Assembly: GCA_903939115.1 (NCBI GenBank)
Contig: CAJAFV010000085.1
Location: forward strand, 41,288-105,287
Direction of reading: 5' to 3'
Source: an uncultured Geobacteraceae bacterium
GTDB taxonomy: Bacteria > Desulfobacterota > Desulfuromonadia > Geobacterales > Pseudopelobacteraceae
DNA length: 64,000 bases
Of the stretch, positions 27,105 through 35,670 are shown piece after piece. Positions within the stretch are counted from its first letter, which is position 1; each line of letters opens with the position of its first letter. Below the pieces are notes generated by a model that was not told where the DNA came from, searched no databases, and worked only from the letters and a program-made list of their open reading frames with translations. The position numbers were made by a program, and so were the translations under genes.

Positions 27105-28343
27105 TTAATTTGCGACAGGCGTACAGTCCCCATCTTGCTTTCTACGGTTGTGTAGCCGCACCTTCATATGTATCGCTCCAGTCGGGCAGACATGACTGCA
27201 GAGCGAACAGCCGGTACAGACCGCTTGATCGATCTCCGGCAGGCCGCCGCTCCAACGGATAGCCTGATAACCACCATCGCGGCAGGCGGTGTGACAGACG
27301 CCGCAGTGTGTGCACTGCTCTGCCAGCAGGCAGGGGCGACAGTCACCGTCGCCGGTTAATTTTTCGAAGCTGGTGGCCTTTTCCCGGCAATGGCCGATGA
27401 AGTCGGCTGGCGTGGCGAAGCCATGCCACCCCATGAACTCCCGCATTTCCTGCTGTATCCTGTCAATCAGGCCGAATCCGCGCAGCATCACTTCAGTGCC
27501 CACCTGAACAACCGGCGCTCCCAGGAGCATGAATTCCGCCGCGTCAAAGCCATTTGCGATGCCGCCACTGGCCATCACCGGCAGACCGGGTGACTGGCAA
27601 ATTTCACTGACTGCCCGCAGGGCGATCGGTTTGATGCCGGGCCCGGAATAGCCGCCATAACTGGTCATGCCGTCGATGTCAGGCTTTGGTCTCAGCGTAT
27701 GCAGGTCAAAACCGAAAAACGAAGGTACCGTGTTGATTGCGCAGAAGCCGTGCGCACCAGCCCGAGCCAGCTCTTCGGCTATATGCCGGATATCGGCCAC
27801 CGCAGAGGTCAGCTTGGGGATGATCGGGATGGTTATATCTCTGCATGTAGCCAGCCAGCCGGTTATTCGTGCTGCATAGTCCGGGTTCTGACCGATGGCT
27901 GCCCCGCGTCCCCGCTCCGGGTAACCGTGCGGGCAGGAAAAATTCAGCTCCAGCAGATCGGCACCGGCATCCTGACACCCCCGCGCCAGGGAGAGCCATT
28001 GGTCGGGCGAGTCGGCCGTTCCCATAATGCTGCCAATAATCGGGCAGTGTGGAAAGTCAGCCTTGATGGCGGCAATATCCTTGTACCACTGGTCAGGCGA
28101 CTGCTCGCTCAGCAATTCCAGATTTTCAAAGCCGATAATCCTGTTGCCGTTTCTGATGACGGCAAAGCGGTTGGGCAGGTTGTGCACCGGTTCATGAATG
28201 AGGGTTTTAATGACCGCTCCGCCCCAGCCCGCTTCAAAGGCCCGCCGCACCATATCACCGGTGGCAGTTGGTGGCGCCGAGGCAAGGATGAAGGGGTTCT
28301 GGAATTTGACATCCAGGTAGGTGGTACTCAGATTTAAATGCAT
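27105..28343 (-). CDS. PreA-like dihydropyrimidine dehydrogenase subunit with two 4Fe-4S clusters
   Basis: A 412-residue flavin/iron-sulfur protein. Residues 1-310 are a DHOD/DPD-type FMN barrel: NPFILASAPPTATGDMVRRA, ELNFSCPHGYPERGRGAAIG (active-site Cys region), and VMASGGIANGFDAAEFMLLGA with VQVGTEVML. Residues 335-395 hold two ferredoxin motifs, CTHCGVCHTAC and CTGCSLCSHVCP. This is the architecture of PreA, which partners with PreT to reduce uracil/thymine. No PreT gene or other pyrimidine genes adjoin it, so the electron donor and substrate are open. AGGTGAGG precedes the ATG. Confidence 0.85.
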   Translation of the reverse strand: MHLNLSTTYLDVKFQNPFILASAPPTATGDMVRRAFEAGWGGAVIKTLIHEPVHNLPNRFAVIRNGNRIIGFENLELLSEQSPDQWYKDIAAIKADFPHCPIIGSIMGTADSPDQWLSLARGCQDAGADLLELNFSCPHGYPERGRGAAIGQNPDYAARITGWLATCRDITIPIIPKLTSAVADIRHIAEELARAGAHGFCAINTVPSFFGFDLHTLRPKPDIDGMTSYGGYSGPGIKPIALRAVSEICQSPGLPVMASGGIANGFDAAEFMLLGAPVVQVGTEVMLRGFGLIDRIQQEMREFMGWHGFATPADFIGHCREKATSFEKLTGDGDCRPCLLAEQCTHCGVCHTACRDGGYQAIRWSGGLPEIDQAVCTGCSLCSHVCPTGAIHMKVRLHNRRKQDGDCTPVAN

Positions 28344-28372
28344 GCGTTCCTCACCTATCGATTGAGTTCAGG

Positions 28373-28528
28373 CTAATTCGCAATAGCAATAGCCTGCCCC
28401 ATCTTGACATTGATGCCGACCGAAATTTTCGAACCGTCGACTTTTATCCCATGATGCACAAACTCACTCAGGCCGGTATGATTGCTGCTGCCCCAGTCGC
28501 AGGTATCCGGGATAATCTTTATAAAGGC
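28373..28528 (-). pseudogene. Possible remnant of an M23-peptidase-like C-terminus
   Basis: Directly after the TAA of the 28529 gene, and in the same frame, 51 sense codons run to a TAG. The peptide includes SNHTGLSEFVHHGIKVDG and INVKMGQAIAIAN, which resembles the late strand region of LytM/M23 peptidases (VxxGQxIA followed by a stop). There is no ATG, GTG or TTG with a ribosome site at its start, so it should not be translated independently. It could be a decayed gene tail or a former extension of the upstream protein. Confidence 0.35.
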
Positions 28529-31528
28529 TTACTTTGGTGAAGCCAGTTTTGTCTGCCTGACGGTGTCCTTCAGAGACCGTTCGTAGCGCGCAAGCAGCTC
28601 CTTGCGGTTCTGGCGCAGATCCTTCCCGGTCCGTATGTCAGGATACGGCTTGTTGCCCATCAAACCTTTCCAGAGTATGCGATTGTAAAGCGCGAAATCG
28701 AACTTGTCCTCGGATGAAAAGTCCATTCCCTTCGTAACCCGCGCCCAGTATTTCCCATCGTGCGTCGATTTAGGTGCATTCAGGCGGGCAGATTTGTTGG
28801 CCGATTTGTCGAGAAACGGCGGCAATGTGGTACCATTAAGAATCTGTGCCGAAATGGCGGTAAAACTCCACGGACTTGGTGATGTGTTAAAAATATCGGC
28901 CATTGGCCTCGCAAGCGCATCATTCAGATTCATCGGCGGAAGGCCAAGGACCTCTTCAATCGTGCGCAGAAAATTGATGGTATTGTACTGCGTAGAGATG
29001 ACCTTACCCTGTTTCACATAGGCACCGGCCACAAACGCAACGGTGCGGTGCGAATCGATGTGGTCGCCGCCATCCTGAGCATCGTCTTCAACGACAAAGA
29101 TCAGCGTGTTATCCTTGTAACGGGGGCTTTTTGAAATCTTCTCGACAAGCAAGCCGAGCGCATAATCGTTGTCGGCCTGCTGTATCTCCGGCGTATTCAC
29201 GCCGTCGATAGCAGTTGCAAAATTTCCGGTATGATCGTGCATGAAACGGACAAGACTTAATGCAGGAAGTTCTGCGCCAGCTTTTTCGTAATTATCAAAC
29301 TCACGCTCCCACTCTTTGAAACGGTAGTAATCCGGATATGCGTTGTCGAATCCACGGAAATGCGTATCGGTGTACGGCGCAAGGGAAGCGCTGGAAGGAA
29401 TGGCCACGTCACTGTTGTGTGCGAACGCAGGATCCAGAGGCACGCTGTTGGGATCGCCGGGGGGGAATGCATAGCGGGTCACGTCGACAAAGAAGCCGTA
29501 GTTGCGGACCGAGAGGCCCTTTTTTAGTGCGGAGTCCCAGATATAGCCTTTATCAAATTCATATTCCGGCGGCGGCCCATCGGGTGCTGCCACGTTGCTT
29601 TGCCCCGGCAACAGGTCCGGATCGTCCGGTGAAAGATTATTAGCAGCATTGCGTACAAAGGAACTTGGAAGAGAAACGTTCACACTGCGATTCAGGCCCT
29701 CGCTATCCAGGCTGAGGCCACGTCCCGCATAGGACAACGGAAATTGACGCTCTATCACATCGGGTGCGCGGGCCGAAACAGTCCACGGCCAGCCATCGTT
29801 ACTGGTTTCTGCCGTCGCGTAAAAATTGTCAAGGGTCACAAATTGGCGCGCCAGTTGATGGTGGCTCGGCGTGTACGCCTTCCCGAACTCTGCCAGATCC
29901 GGATCGCCATTACCGACCTCCAGGTCCCCGAGAATCTGGTCATAGGTCCGGTTTTCCTTGATGATGAAGATAACGTGTTTGACCTTGTCACGCACAGCCG
30001 CCATGACCGCGATATCGTTGGCGCTGTCGGCATAGGAGAAGCGGTTATTTGTGGCTACCTGCGTGGTCAGCGTGGTCAGCTGCACAGAGCTCGGAAGCGG
30101 GAAGCTCTGGAGGCCTGCCTTTATCAACTGGGGATTATACTGATTTGTCAACACGCCATTTGTGTGGGACGGTGGACCGGCACTGTAGCGGAAATCGGGA
30201 TTCGCACCGGTTGGAGACTTCCCGTTGACCACGTACATCCAGTTGCCGTCACCGCTGAAACTGACAGAATTCGGGTACAAGCCGGTCGGAATGAGACCTA
30301 TCACCTTGCTGGCAGCCGTCGTGCCATTCAAGGCCACCACCGCAACGCAGTTCAGGTTGCCATTTGTCACGTAGAGTTTGGTCTCATCCCGCGAGAGTGT
30401 CGCGCTGTTGGAGTTGGCACCCCGGTACTCTTTCAGCGTGTCAGGCATAACTGACGATGGGGCGATTACCGGGATGGTTTCGACAATCATGTTCGTCGCG
30501 GTATCGATGACATCAACGGTATCGGTCTGGTCTTCGACGACGTACAGGCGTGTCTGTAAATGGTTCATCGTCATCTTGTTCGGTTTGCCCTTCACTCCGA
30601 TCCGGGTTGTTACTGATGGCGTGTTGTTCAGGTTAACCACGACGATCTCGCGGTCACGGATACTCGATACGTATGCAGTCGCCGTTCCAGCCGTTTCGGT
30701 GCCTTTCACCGCCACCCAAAACGGATATGAGCCACCGGCATCGCCGACAGTCCCGCCACTCTTGCCGGGGCGCAGGTCACGGTTGATTCCGACAGACCAG
30801 TTGTTCAAGCCCCCTTTGAATACCGTGATCGAGTCATTGTAGTAATTTGCCACTACCATCGTCTTGCCGTCAGAAGAAATTGCCACGCCGGCGGCGCACG
30901 GCAGCACAGTGACCTGGGTATTTACGCTCACAAGATTTGATCCGGAATCAGGCTGCGTCACACTGAGACCATTGCCGAGCTTGTTGTGACCCAAGGGTAG
31001 CGGAGAAACGGCCTCCCCCCACGTTCCGTCAGCAATACGGGTAAAAATGTGGACGTTGTCATCGGCTCCACCAGCCACGTAAAAAGCCTTGCCGGATGGA
31101 TCAAAGACGATCCCGTTGTAGGTGTTGGGGACCTTCAGCACCTGCTTCTTGATCGGTGTGTGCGTTGAAATATCGTAGACGAACACGTACTCATTCGAGT
31201 CTGGTGTGTACCATGGATAGGGGGAACTGGGAGTGGCGGTGTAGACGCGGTTGTAGCCGCTGGTCAGAACCAGCAGGGTCTTGTTATCGGGGCTTACCAC
31301 GGTGGTGACCGCTTGTCCGGCCAGCCATTCCGGCATACCGGGCAGATTGAGGTTTAATGTTTCAAACGTGGCATACGGGACCGCCAGCGGCGTAATTGTC
31401 TGATTCATATTGGGTAAAAACTGAGCAGAGTCCAGATTCCCTCCGTCACCTCCACCGCCACTACTACAACCACAGAACATAAAAAACAGTACGGCTAGTG
31501 AAATACGCTTCCCAAAAATACGGTGCAT
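28529..31528 (-). CDS. Exported beta-propeller / phospholipase-C-like phosphoesterase
   Basis: A 999-residue protein. A signal with a Cys at the end (FCGC, then Gly-rich linker) suggests a lipoprotein. Residues 60-480 form a YVTN/lactonase-type beta-propeller with repeated blades (LYVVEDQTDTVDVIDTATN, KLYVTNGNLNCVAVVALNG). Residues 510-900 are an alkaline-phosphatase-superfamily phosphoesterase related to bacterial phospholipase C and acid phosphatase AcpA: VKHVIFIIKENRTYDQ, TLDNFYATAETSNDGW, FVVEDDAQDGGDHIDSHR. ENRTYDQ supplies the metal/nucleophile region. Start at MHRIFGK is backed by GGAGGAG. It overlaps nothing now, but the hydrolase gene ends 21 bases upstream. Confidence 0.86.
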   Translation of the reverse strand: MHRIFGKRISLAVLFFMFCGCSSGGGGDGGNLDSAQFLPNMNQTITPLAVPYATFETLNLNLPGMPEWLAGQAVTTVVSPDNKTLLVLTSGYNRVYTATPSSPYPWYTPDSNEYVFVYDISTHTPIKKQVLKVPNTYNGIVFDPSGKAFYVAGGADDNVHIFTRIADGTWGEAVSPLPLGHNKLGNGLSVTQPDSGSNLVSVNTQVTVLPCAAGVAISSDGKTMVVANYYNDSITVFKGGLNNWSVGINRDLRPGKSGGTVGDAGGSYPFWVAVKGTETAGTATAYVSSIRDREIVVVNLNNTPSVTTRIGVKGKPNKMTMNHLQTRLYVVEDQTDTVDVIDTATNMIVETIPVIAPSSVMPDTLKEYRGANSNSATLSRDETKLYVTNGNLNCVAVVALNGTTAASKVIGLIPTGLYPNSVSFSGDGNWMYVVNGKSPTGANPDFRYSAGPPSHTNGVLTNQYNPQLIKAGLQSFPLPSSVQLTTLTTQVATNNRFSYADSANDIAVMAAVRDKVKHVIFIIKENRTYDQILGDLEVGNGDPDLAEFGKAYTPSHHQLARQFVTLDNFYATAETSNDGWPWTVSARAPDVIERQFPLSYAGRGLSLDSEGLNRSVNVSLPSSFVRNAANNLSPDDPDLLPGQSNVAAPDGPPPEYEFDKGYIWDSALKKGLSVRNYGFFVDVTRYAFPPGDPNSVPLDPAFAHNSDVAIPSSASLAPYTDTHFRGFDNAYPDYYRFKEWEREFDNYEKAGAELPALSLVRFMHDHTGNFATAIDGVNTPEIQQADNDYALGLLVEKISKSPRYKDNTLIFVVEDDAQDGGDHIDSHRTVAFVAGAYVKQGKVISTQYNTINFLRTIEEVLGLPPMNLNDALARPMADIFNTSPSPWSFTAISAQILNGTTLPPFLDKSANKSARLNAPKSTHDGKYWARVTKGMDFSSEDKFDFALYNRILWKGLMGNKPYPDIRTGKDLRQNRKELLARYERSLKDTVRQTKLASPK

Positions 31529-31548
31529 AGAAATCTCCTCCGTCAATT

Positions 31549-32676
31549 TCACTTCACTTCAACAATCTCGCTGATTGCCAGGAACGTTAACACAATCCTG
31601 GCAAATTCTGCGGGTGCTTCAAACATCAGATGATGTGTTCCGTTTTTGAATTGAACCAGCCATGCACCCGGAATTGCCGACGCCACTGTTTTGGAACTTT
31701 CGATTCCGACCGTGGTATCGGACGTACTAACGATGAGCATAACCTGGTTGGTGATAAGCGGCAGTTTGTCAAGAGGGGTCTTCCAATGGGTTGTTGCTTC
31801 AAGTTGTCGCAGAACAGTCGGTGGAATATTGGTCTCTTGACTCTTCAACGCTTTGGCCACGTTGCTCCCATTGGTTGTTGTCGCATGGATAATTGCTTTG
31901 TTACATCGCTGAGGATACTCCAGAAGTAACTTTTGGGTTATCGTACTCCCCATGGAATACCCGAGCACATGTGTCTTTTTCACTCCAAGAGCATCAAGCA
32001 GACCGATGACATCCTCTGCAAAAAGTTTGTATGTAAATGCGACATCACTGACTGTGGTTTGTCCCATGCCCCGATTATCCAATATGATCAGTTGGTATTT
32101 TTGTGATAACTCCTCGATGACCTTTGGCGGCCAGCGATCCATTGTCCCACCCAGCCCCATGATCATAACAAGTGGTTCGCCTGAGCCGATCAGCTTGTAA
32201 CCGATTTCAATTCCATTCGCATGGAGTTGGTAGATGGCGTTACCAAACGTATCCAGCCCAATTTTCCTGCCGGATGGTTGTATGTTTTTAGCGATCGCAC
32301 TGGTCAACCGGATGCGGCATGTTTTCAGCGGAGGCTGGTCCTTCTCCCATGGGCGCAGCCAGGCCAGATCCAGAACTCCATCCCCTTCCCCGGAAGCAAC
32401 GAATGTGAGTGACGTTGTGCCGCCGGCCCCAATCCGTTGACTGTCACTTCGATGGACAGCGTCCCCCTGCTGCCGAAGCAGCGCAGGAACGGCGGTCGCC
32501 TTCCACACATATCCGGTAGTAGGATTCCCCGGCAGGCGGACTTCAAGCGTATCCCCGACGGCCAGATTTTGCCGGGAGCCGCACGCCTTTTCGTTAAGTA
32601 CTATTTCTGCAGCACCTGACAGATGCGGGAGTGACAGCAGAACAGCTATAATGGAGCAGGAGATAATTCGAATCAT
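31549..32676 (-). CDS. Chagasin-like (I42) inhibitor domain fused to an alpha/beta hydrolase
   Basis: A 375-residue exported protein (signal ends near LSGAAE). Residues 28-125 match the chagasin/I42 cysteine-protease inhibitor fold: the loop LPGNPTTGYVW, a middle GAGGTTSLTFVA, and LRPWEKDQPP, which correspond to the three inhibitory loops. Residues 145-370 are an alpha/beta hydrolase with the oxyanion stretch VMIMGLGGTMDRW, nucleophile elbow GYSMGS and a C-terminal NGTHHLMFE catalytic His. I know the two domains separately but not as a common fusion. Its stop is 21 bases from the phospholipase-like gene, indicating one transcript. Confidence 0.82.
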   Translation of the reverse strand: MIRIISCSIIAVLLSLPHLSGAAEIVLNEKACGSRQNLAVGDTLEVRLPGNPTTGYVWKATAVPALLRQQGDAVHRSDSQRIGAGGTTSLTFVASGEGDGVLDLAWLRPWEKDQPPLKTCRIRLTSAIAKNIQPSGRKIGLDTFGNAIYQLHANGIEIGYKLIGSGEPLVMIMGLGGTMDRWPPKVIEELSQKYQLIILDNRGMGQTTVSDVAFTYKLFAEDVIGLLDALGVKKTHVLGYSMGSTITQKLLLEYPQRCNKAIIHATTTNGSNVAKALKSQETNIPPTVLRQLEATTHWKTPLDKLPLITNQVMLIVSTSDTTVGIESSKTVASAIPGAWLVQFKNGTHHLMFEAPAEFARIVLTFLAISEIVEVK

Positions 32677-32749
32677 TTGATCTCACCTCTTCTTCAAAGA
32701 TACGCCTTACCGGCTGCTCCTGAAATAATGCAGCGAAACATCCGCTCTG

Positions 32750-33529
32750 TCATCGCCCCTTGAAATCCGGTTTACGTTTTTCAAAGAAGGCATTTTTCCC
32801 TTCCAGATAATCGGCACCATCGTAGGCCGTCCTGCGCAACCCCTGCATCCGCTCAAAGGTGTCGGGACTCAGGGGGTGCGAGTTGGCCAGAAGCCGCAAC
32901 TGCTCTTTGATCACGGAGATAGCCAGCGGTGAATTTTCGGCGATCTGATGCGCCATGTCATTGGTGAACTGCTCCAACTCTTCCGTCGGCACCAGGTGGT
33001 TGAGGATGCCGATCTGCAGAGCACGGTCGGCAGCAATTGGTTTGGCGGTGAAAAACATTTCCCGGGCGACGCGGGGGCCGACTACGTTAAGAAAATGCAT
33101 GATCCCTGAGGCGTTATAGGGAACGCCGATCTTGGCCGGTGTGATCGCAAAAGTGGCGGACGGGCAGCCGATCGCGATATCGCAGATGAACGACAGCTCA
33201 CAGGCGCCTCCCCAGACGCTCCCCTCAATCATGGCAATGACAGGCACCGGGATGCGCTGGATTTCCCGGAGCGCATGTTCCAGCGGATCGTTATAGGCAA
33301 GCGGATCCCGACCGGAGACCGGAAGCTCACTAATATTAAAGCCGGATGACCACACTTTGACGCCGCGTTCCGCCCGTAAAATAATGACGCGGACTTCACG
33401 CTCCGCACACTCATGCAACGCAGCAATCAATTCGCCCAGCAGCTCGTTTGACAGGCTGTTACGGGTCTCTGGATGGTTGAAAATGATCGTTCCGATATGG
33501 TCTTCATATGATGTAATAACCAGCGGCAT
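32750..33529 (-). CDS. scpB: Methylmalonyl-CoA decarboxylase (crotonase family)
   Basis: A 259-residue crotonase-fold enzyme that decarboxylates (R)-methylmalonyl-CoA to propionyl-CoA. It follows the E. coli YgfG/ScpB pattern closely: LPVSGRDPLAYNDPL, EGSVWGGACELSF, TPAKIGVPYNASGI, ALQIGILNHLVPTEELEQFT and a C-terminal NAFFEKRKPDFKGR. Tyr in GVPYN and the EGSVWGGA loop form the active site in the E. coli enzyme. Start moved to MPLVITSYED, with AAAGGAG upstream. No methylmalonyl-CoA mutase or CoA-transferase lies nearby, so its partners are elsewhere. Confidence 0.9.
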   Translation of the reverse strand: MPLVITSYEDHIGTIIFNHPETRNSLSNELLGELIAALHECAEREVRVIILRAERGVKVWSSGFNISELPVSGRDPLAYNDPLEHALREIQRIPVPVIAMIEGSVWGGACELSFICDIAIGCPSATFAITPAKIGVPYNASGIMHFLNVVGPRVAREMFFTAKPIAADRALQIGILNHLVPTEELEQFTNDMAHQIAENSPLAISVIKEQLRLLANSHPLSPDTFERMQGLRRTAYDGADYLEGKNAFFEKRKPDFKGR

Positions 33530-33585
33530 CTGAATCTCCTTTGTCTGCATTACAATTTTCCGCGTCCGGAGCGGCGTAGCATTTC

Positions 33586-35388
33586 CTATAGTGGTGTTCC
33601 TTTGGTGGCGATTATATTCTGCATCGTTACGCTCAACTGCTTTACAAGTTCGACATTGTAAGCGTGGGAGGTGGTATCCCCACCGACTCGAACCGTGGGA
33701 GGGGTGGTGACGGGGGCGTTGTCATTGCCGGAAAATATCCGCGCCGCACCGATAGCATAGCCTCGCGACTTTGCTGCGGGTGATCCTGCCGCAACCGCCG
33801 GATCCACATTGGTAGTTTTAATTGAAATAGTATTGTCGCTATTGCGGCGGATTTCGAAGGTACGGAACTGCTGGGGGAAATCCCGGAGCGATGAAGTCTC
33901 AACCTCCCAGAAGCTGTTTAAAGGGCTCTGTAGTGGACGAAGCTTTGGGTCTGGATTATATGGTTGCGGAGTAACTGTGTTCAAGTGGCGATGCCCGGAA
34001 ATCCAGAGGATGAGATTTGGATATTTGTGGAGCTCGTCAAGTAACGTCGCGTCTGTGACAGCGCTAGGGGTAGCAAATGTGGGCTGATTAAATGGCGCTG
34101 TGGTGGAGGGAAGGAGGTAGGCTTGCGGATAGACCGGAATATGCGCTGCGATGATCATCAGCTTGTCGTTATCCTGCCCCTCCTTAAGCTCGGCTATTAG
34201 CCAGTTGAGCCGTGGCGTATCAATGCAGCCGGCAGCATAATTAATCGTAGGATCGGTAGTATTGCCCTTGCACGTATCATCGAGCACGATGATTTTGATT
34301 GGTATATCCGACTTTGGCATGAAACTGTACGAGGCAAATCCTGGTCCATTGGCCGGATCGACCAGCTTGAAACCGTGCCCGACCGGGTTCGAAGTGGTCT
34401 TGGAAAATTCGGCAATCCAGTTCTCGCTGGAAGAGGTAGCCGAAACAAGTGAACGGCGGTCAGGATCGGCGACAACAGTCGGGGCTGAGGAAAAGAGCGA
34501 TTCCGGCCCCGCTTTGATGATATCCCCATACGGGGTGGAACCGTCAACCACGCCCATATAAAAACCGGTTCCATGTATGCCCGCATATGTAGGTGTAGGA
34601 TTAACTTCTTCGTTGAGGACGTTTGTTCCGATGTGGGCCGCGAGAGTTTTATCGAACTCGTAGAATGAGCCCATCATGAACTGATCGTGGTTGCCGATGG
34701 TCTGGTACCAGGGAATCTCCTTGTTGAGACCGGCGGCTTTGTACGGTTTCTGGTAATCGATGCTGTCGGCTCCCACATGGGCGCCGGAACTGGGGGTGAT
34801 GACCTTGCCATCCAGGACATCGATATACCATCTCAGTTCGTTGTACTGGGTGTTGTTGCAGGTGTCGCCAAGTGAGATGCCGAAATCAAAGGGCTTCTTT
34901 TTGTGTAAGGCGTTGATCGTCTGGACAGCGGCATCAAGGACGTGGGTGGTCGAGAGGATAACCGGTGAATAGGCCGACGACATACCTGAACCATACGCTG
35001 CGCTCCACCCGACGTAGTTCGACTGTGCCGGGGATTCCTTGTCGGCGATATGGATGTCGGTTATGGTAAAAAAGGTCAAAAGACTCGCCGCACTGCTTGC
35101 AGTATTGCCGGGTGCAAAGTCGGTCCTCCTGTCGTAGTTCAGGCCAGGACCTGTGTCCCATTTGGAGTAAAGGAATTGTTCGTAGAGATATACCTCCCGC
35201 GGTTCGACAATTGTCCAGCCATCAGGAAGAAAGCGGGGAAGAATCTGCTGCTCTGCGGTGGTATACACCTCCTTGGCGATCGGCCATTCTACAACCGGTG
35301 CACTGCTTGAATCGCCCCCTCCGCATGCAGCCAGAGTCGAAAGCACCATAAGTGCCGTCAATACAGATAAACTGCTTTTTACTCGCAT
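33586..35388 (-). CDS. Lipoprotein metallophosphoesterase (RPA4764-like)
   Basis: A 600-residue calcineurin-like phosphoesterase with lipobox LAAC at residue 22 and a Gly/Ser linker. The metal motifs are TFFTITDIHIADKESP, FGISLGDTCNN, YQTIGNHDQFM, IIAAHIPVYPQ and ISGHRHLNTV. Its overall layout, including YVGWSAAYGSGMSSAYSPVI, recalls a family of long exported phosphoesterases first named from Rhodopseudomonas. Substrate unknown. AAGGAG stands nine bases before the ATG, and a leader with two hairpins lies upstream. Confidence 0.85.
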   Translation of the reverse strand: MRVKSSLSVLTALMVLSTLAACGGGDSSSAPVVEWPIAKEVYTTAEQQILPRFLPDGWTIVEPREVYLYEQFLYSKWDTGPGLNYDRRTDFAPGNTASSAASLLTFFTITDIHIADKESPAQSNYVGWSAAYGSGMSSAYSPVILSTTHVLDAAVQTINALHKKKPFDFGISLGDTCNNTQYNELRWYIDVLDGKVITPSSGAHVGADSIDYQKPYKAAGLNKEIPWYQTIGNHDQFMMGSFYEFDKTLAAHIGTNVLNEEVNPTPTYAGIHGTGFYMGVVDGSTPYGDIIKAGPESLFSSAPTVVADPDRRSLVSATSSSENWIAEFSKTTSNPVGHGFKLVDPANGPGFASYSFMPKSDIPIKIIVLDDTCKGNTTDPTINYAAGCIDTPRLNWLIAELKEGQDNDKLMIIAAHIPVYPQAYLLPSTTAPFNQPTFATPSAVTDATLLDELHKYPNLILWISGHRHLNTVTPQPYNPDPKLRPLQSPLNSFWEVETSSLRDFPQQFRTFEIRRNSDNTISIKTTNVDPAVAAGSPAAKSRGYAIGAARIFSGNDNAPVTTPPTVRVGGDTTSHAYNVELVKQLSVTMQNIIATKGTPL

Positions 35389-35427
35389 TTTCTTCTCTCC
35401 TTTTATTTATCGAACACTCTTTGCTTC

Positions 35428-35489
35428 GCCAGGCACTCCCCCGGCCCGGCAACCTCCTCTGCTCAGTTGTCCTTTTGCACGCTGCAGAG
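35428..35489 (-). promoter_or_regulatory. Structured leader of the RPA4764-like gene
   Basis: On the minus strand CTCTGC/GCAGAG (arms 35484-35489 and 35457-35462) and GCCGGGC/GCCTGGC (35444-35450 and 35428-35434) form two consecutive stems about 40 bases before the start codon. No match to a known riboswitch was made. The remainder of the gap 35389-35670 shows nothing else. Confidence 0.3.
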
Positions 35490-35670
35490 TTCTGTTTGTC
35501 TCTGAGTGTTGGCGTATTTTGTGGGGGTCGTTTGAGTTCATTGATTGTGGTTTATAAATACCGGACCGATGGCATGTGTATCCTGTTCTGGCGTTTTACT
35601 GACCGGTAATACACCAGTAGTGTAATACCATAGTAAAATGACCATGCAACTGTTTCATGATTTTAAATTA

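Noticed and set aside
35405..35500. GEMM riboswitch before the RPA4764-like gene
   Set aside because: Two stems and a GCCGGG string occur, but no GNRA hairpin and no AAACC element; kept only as an unnamed structured leader.
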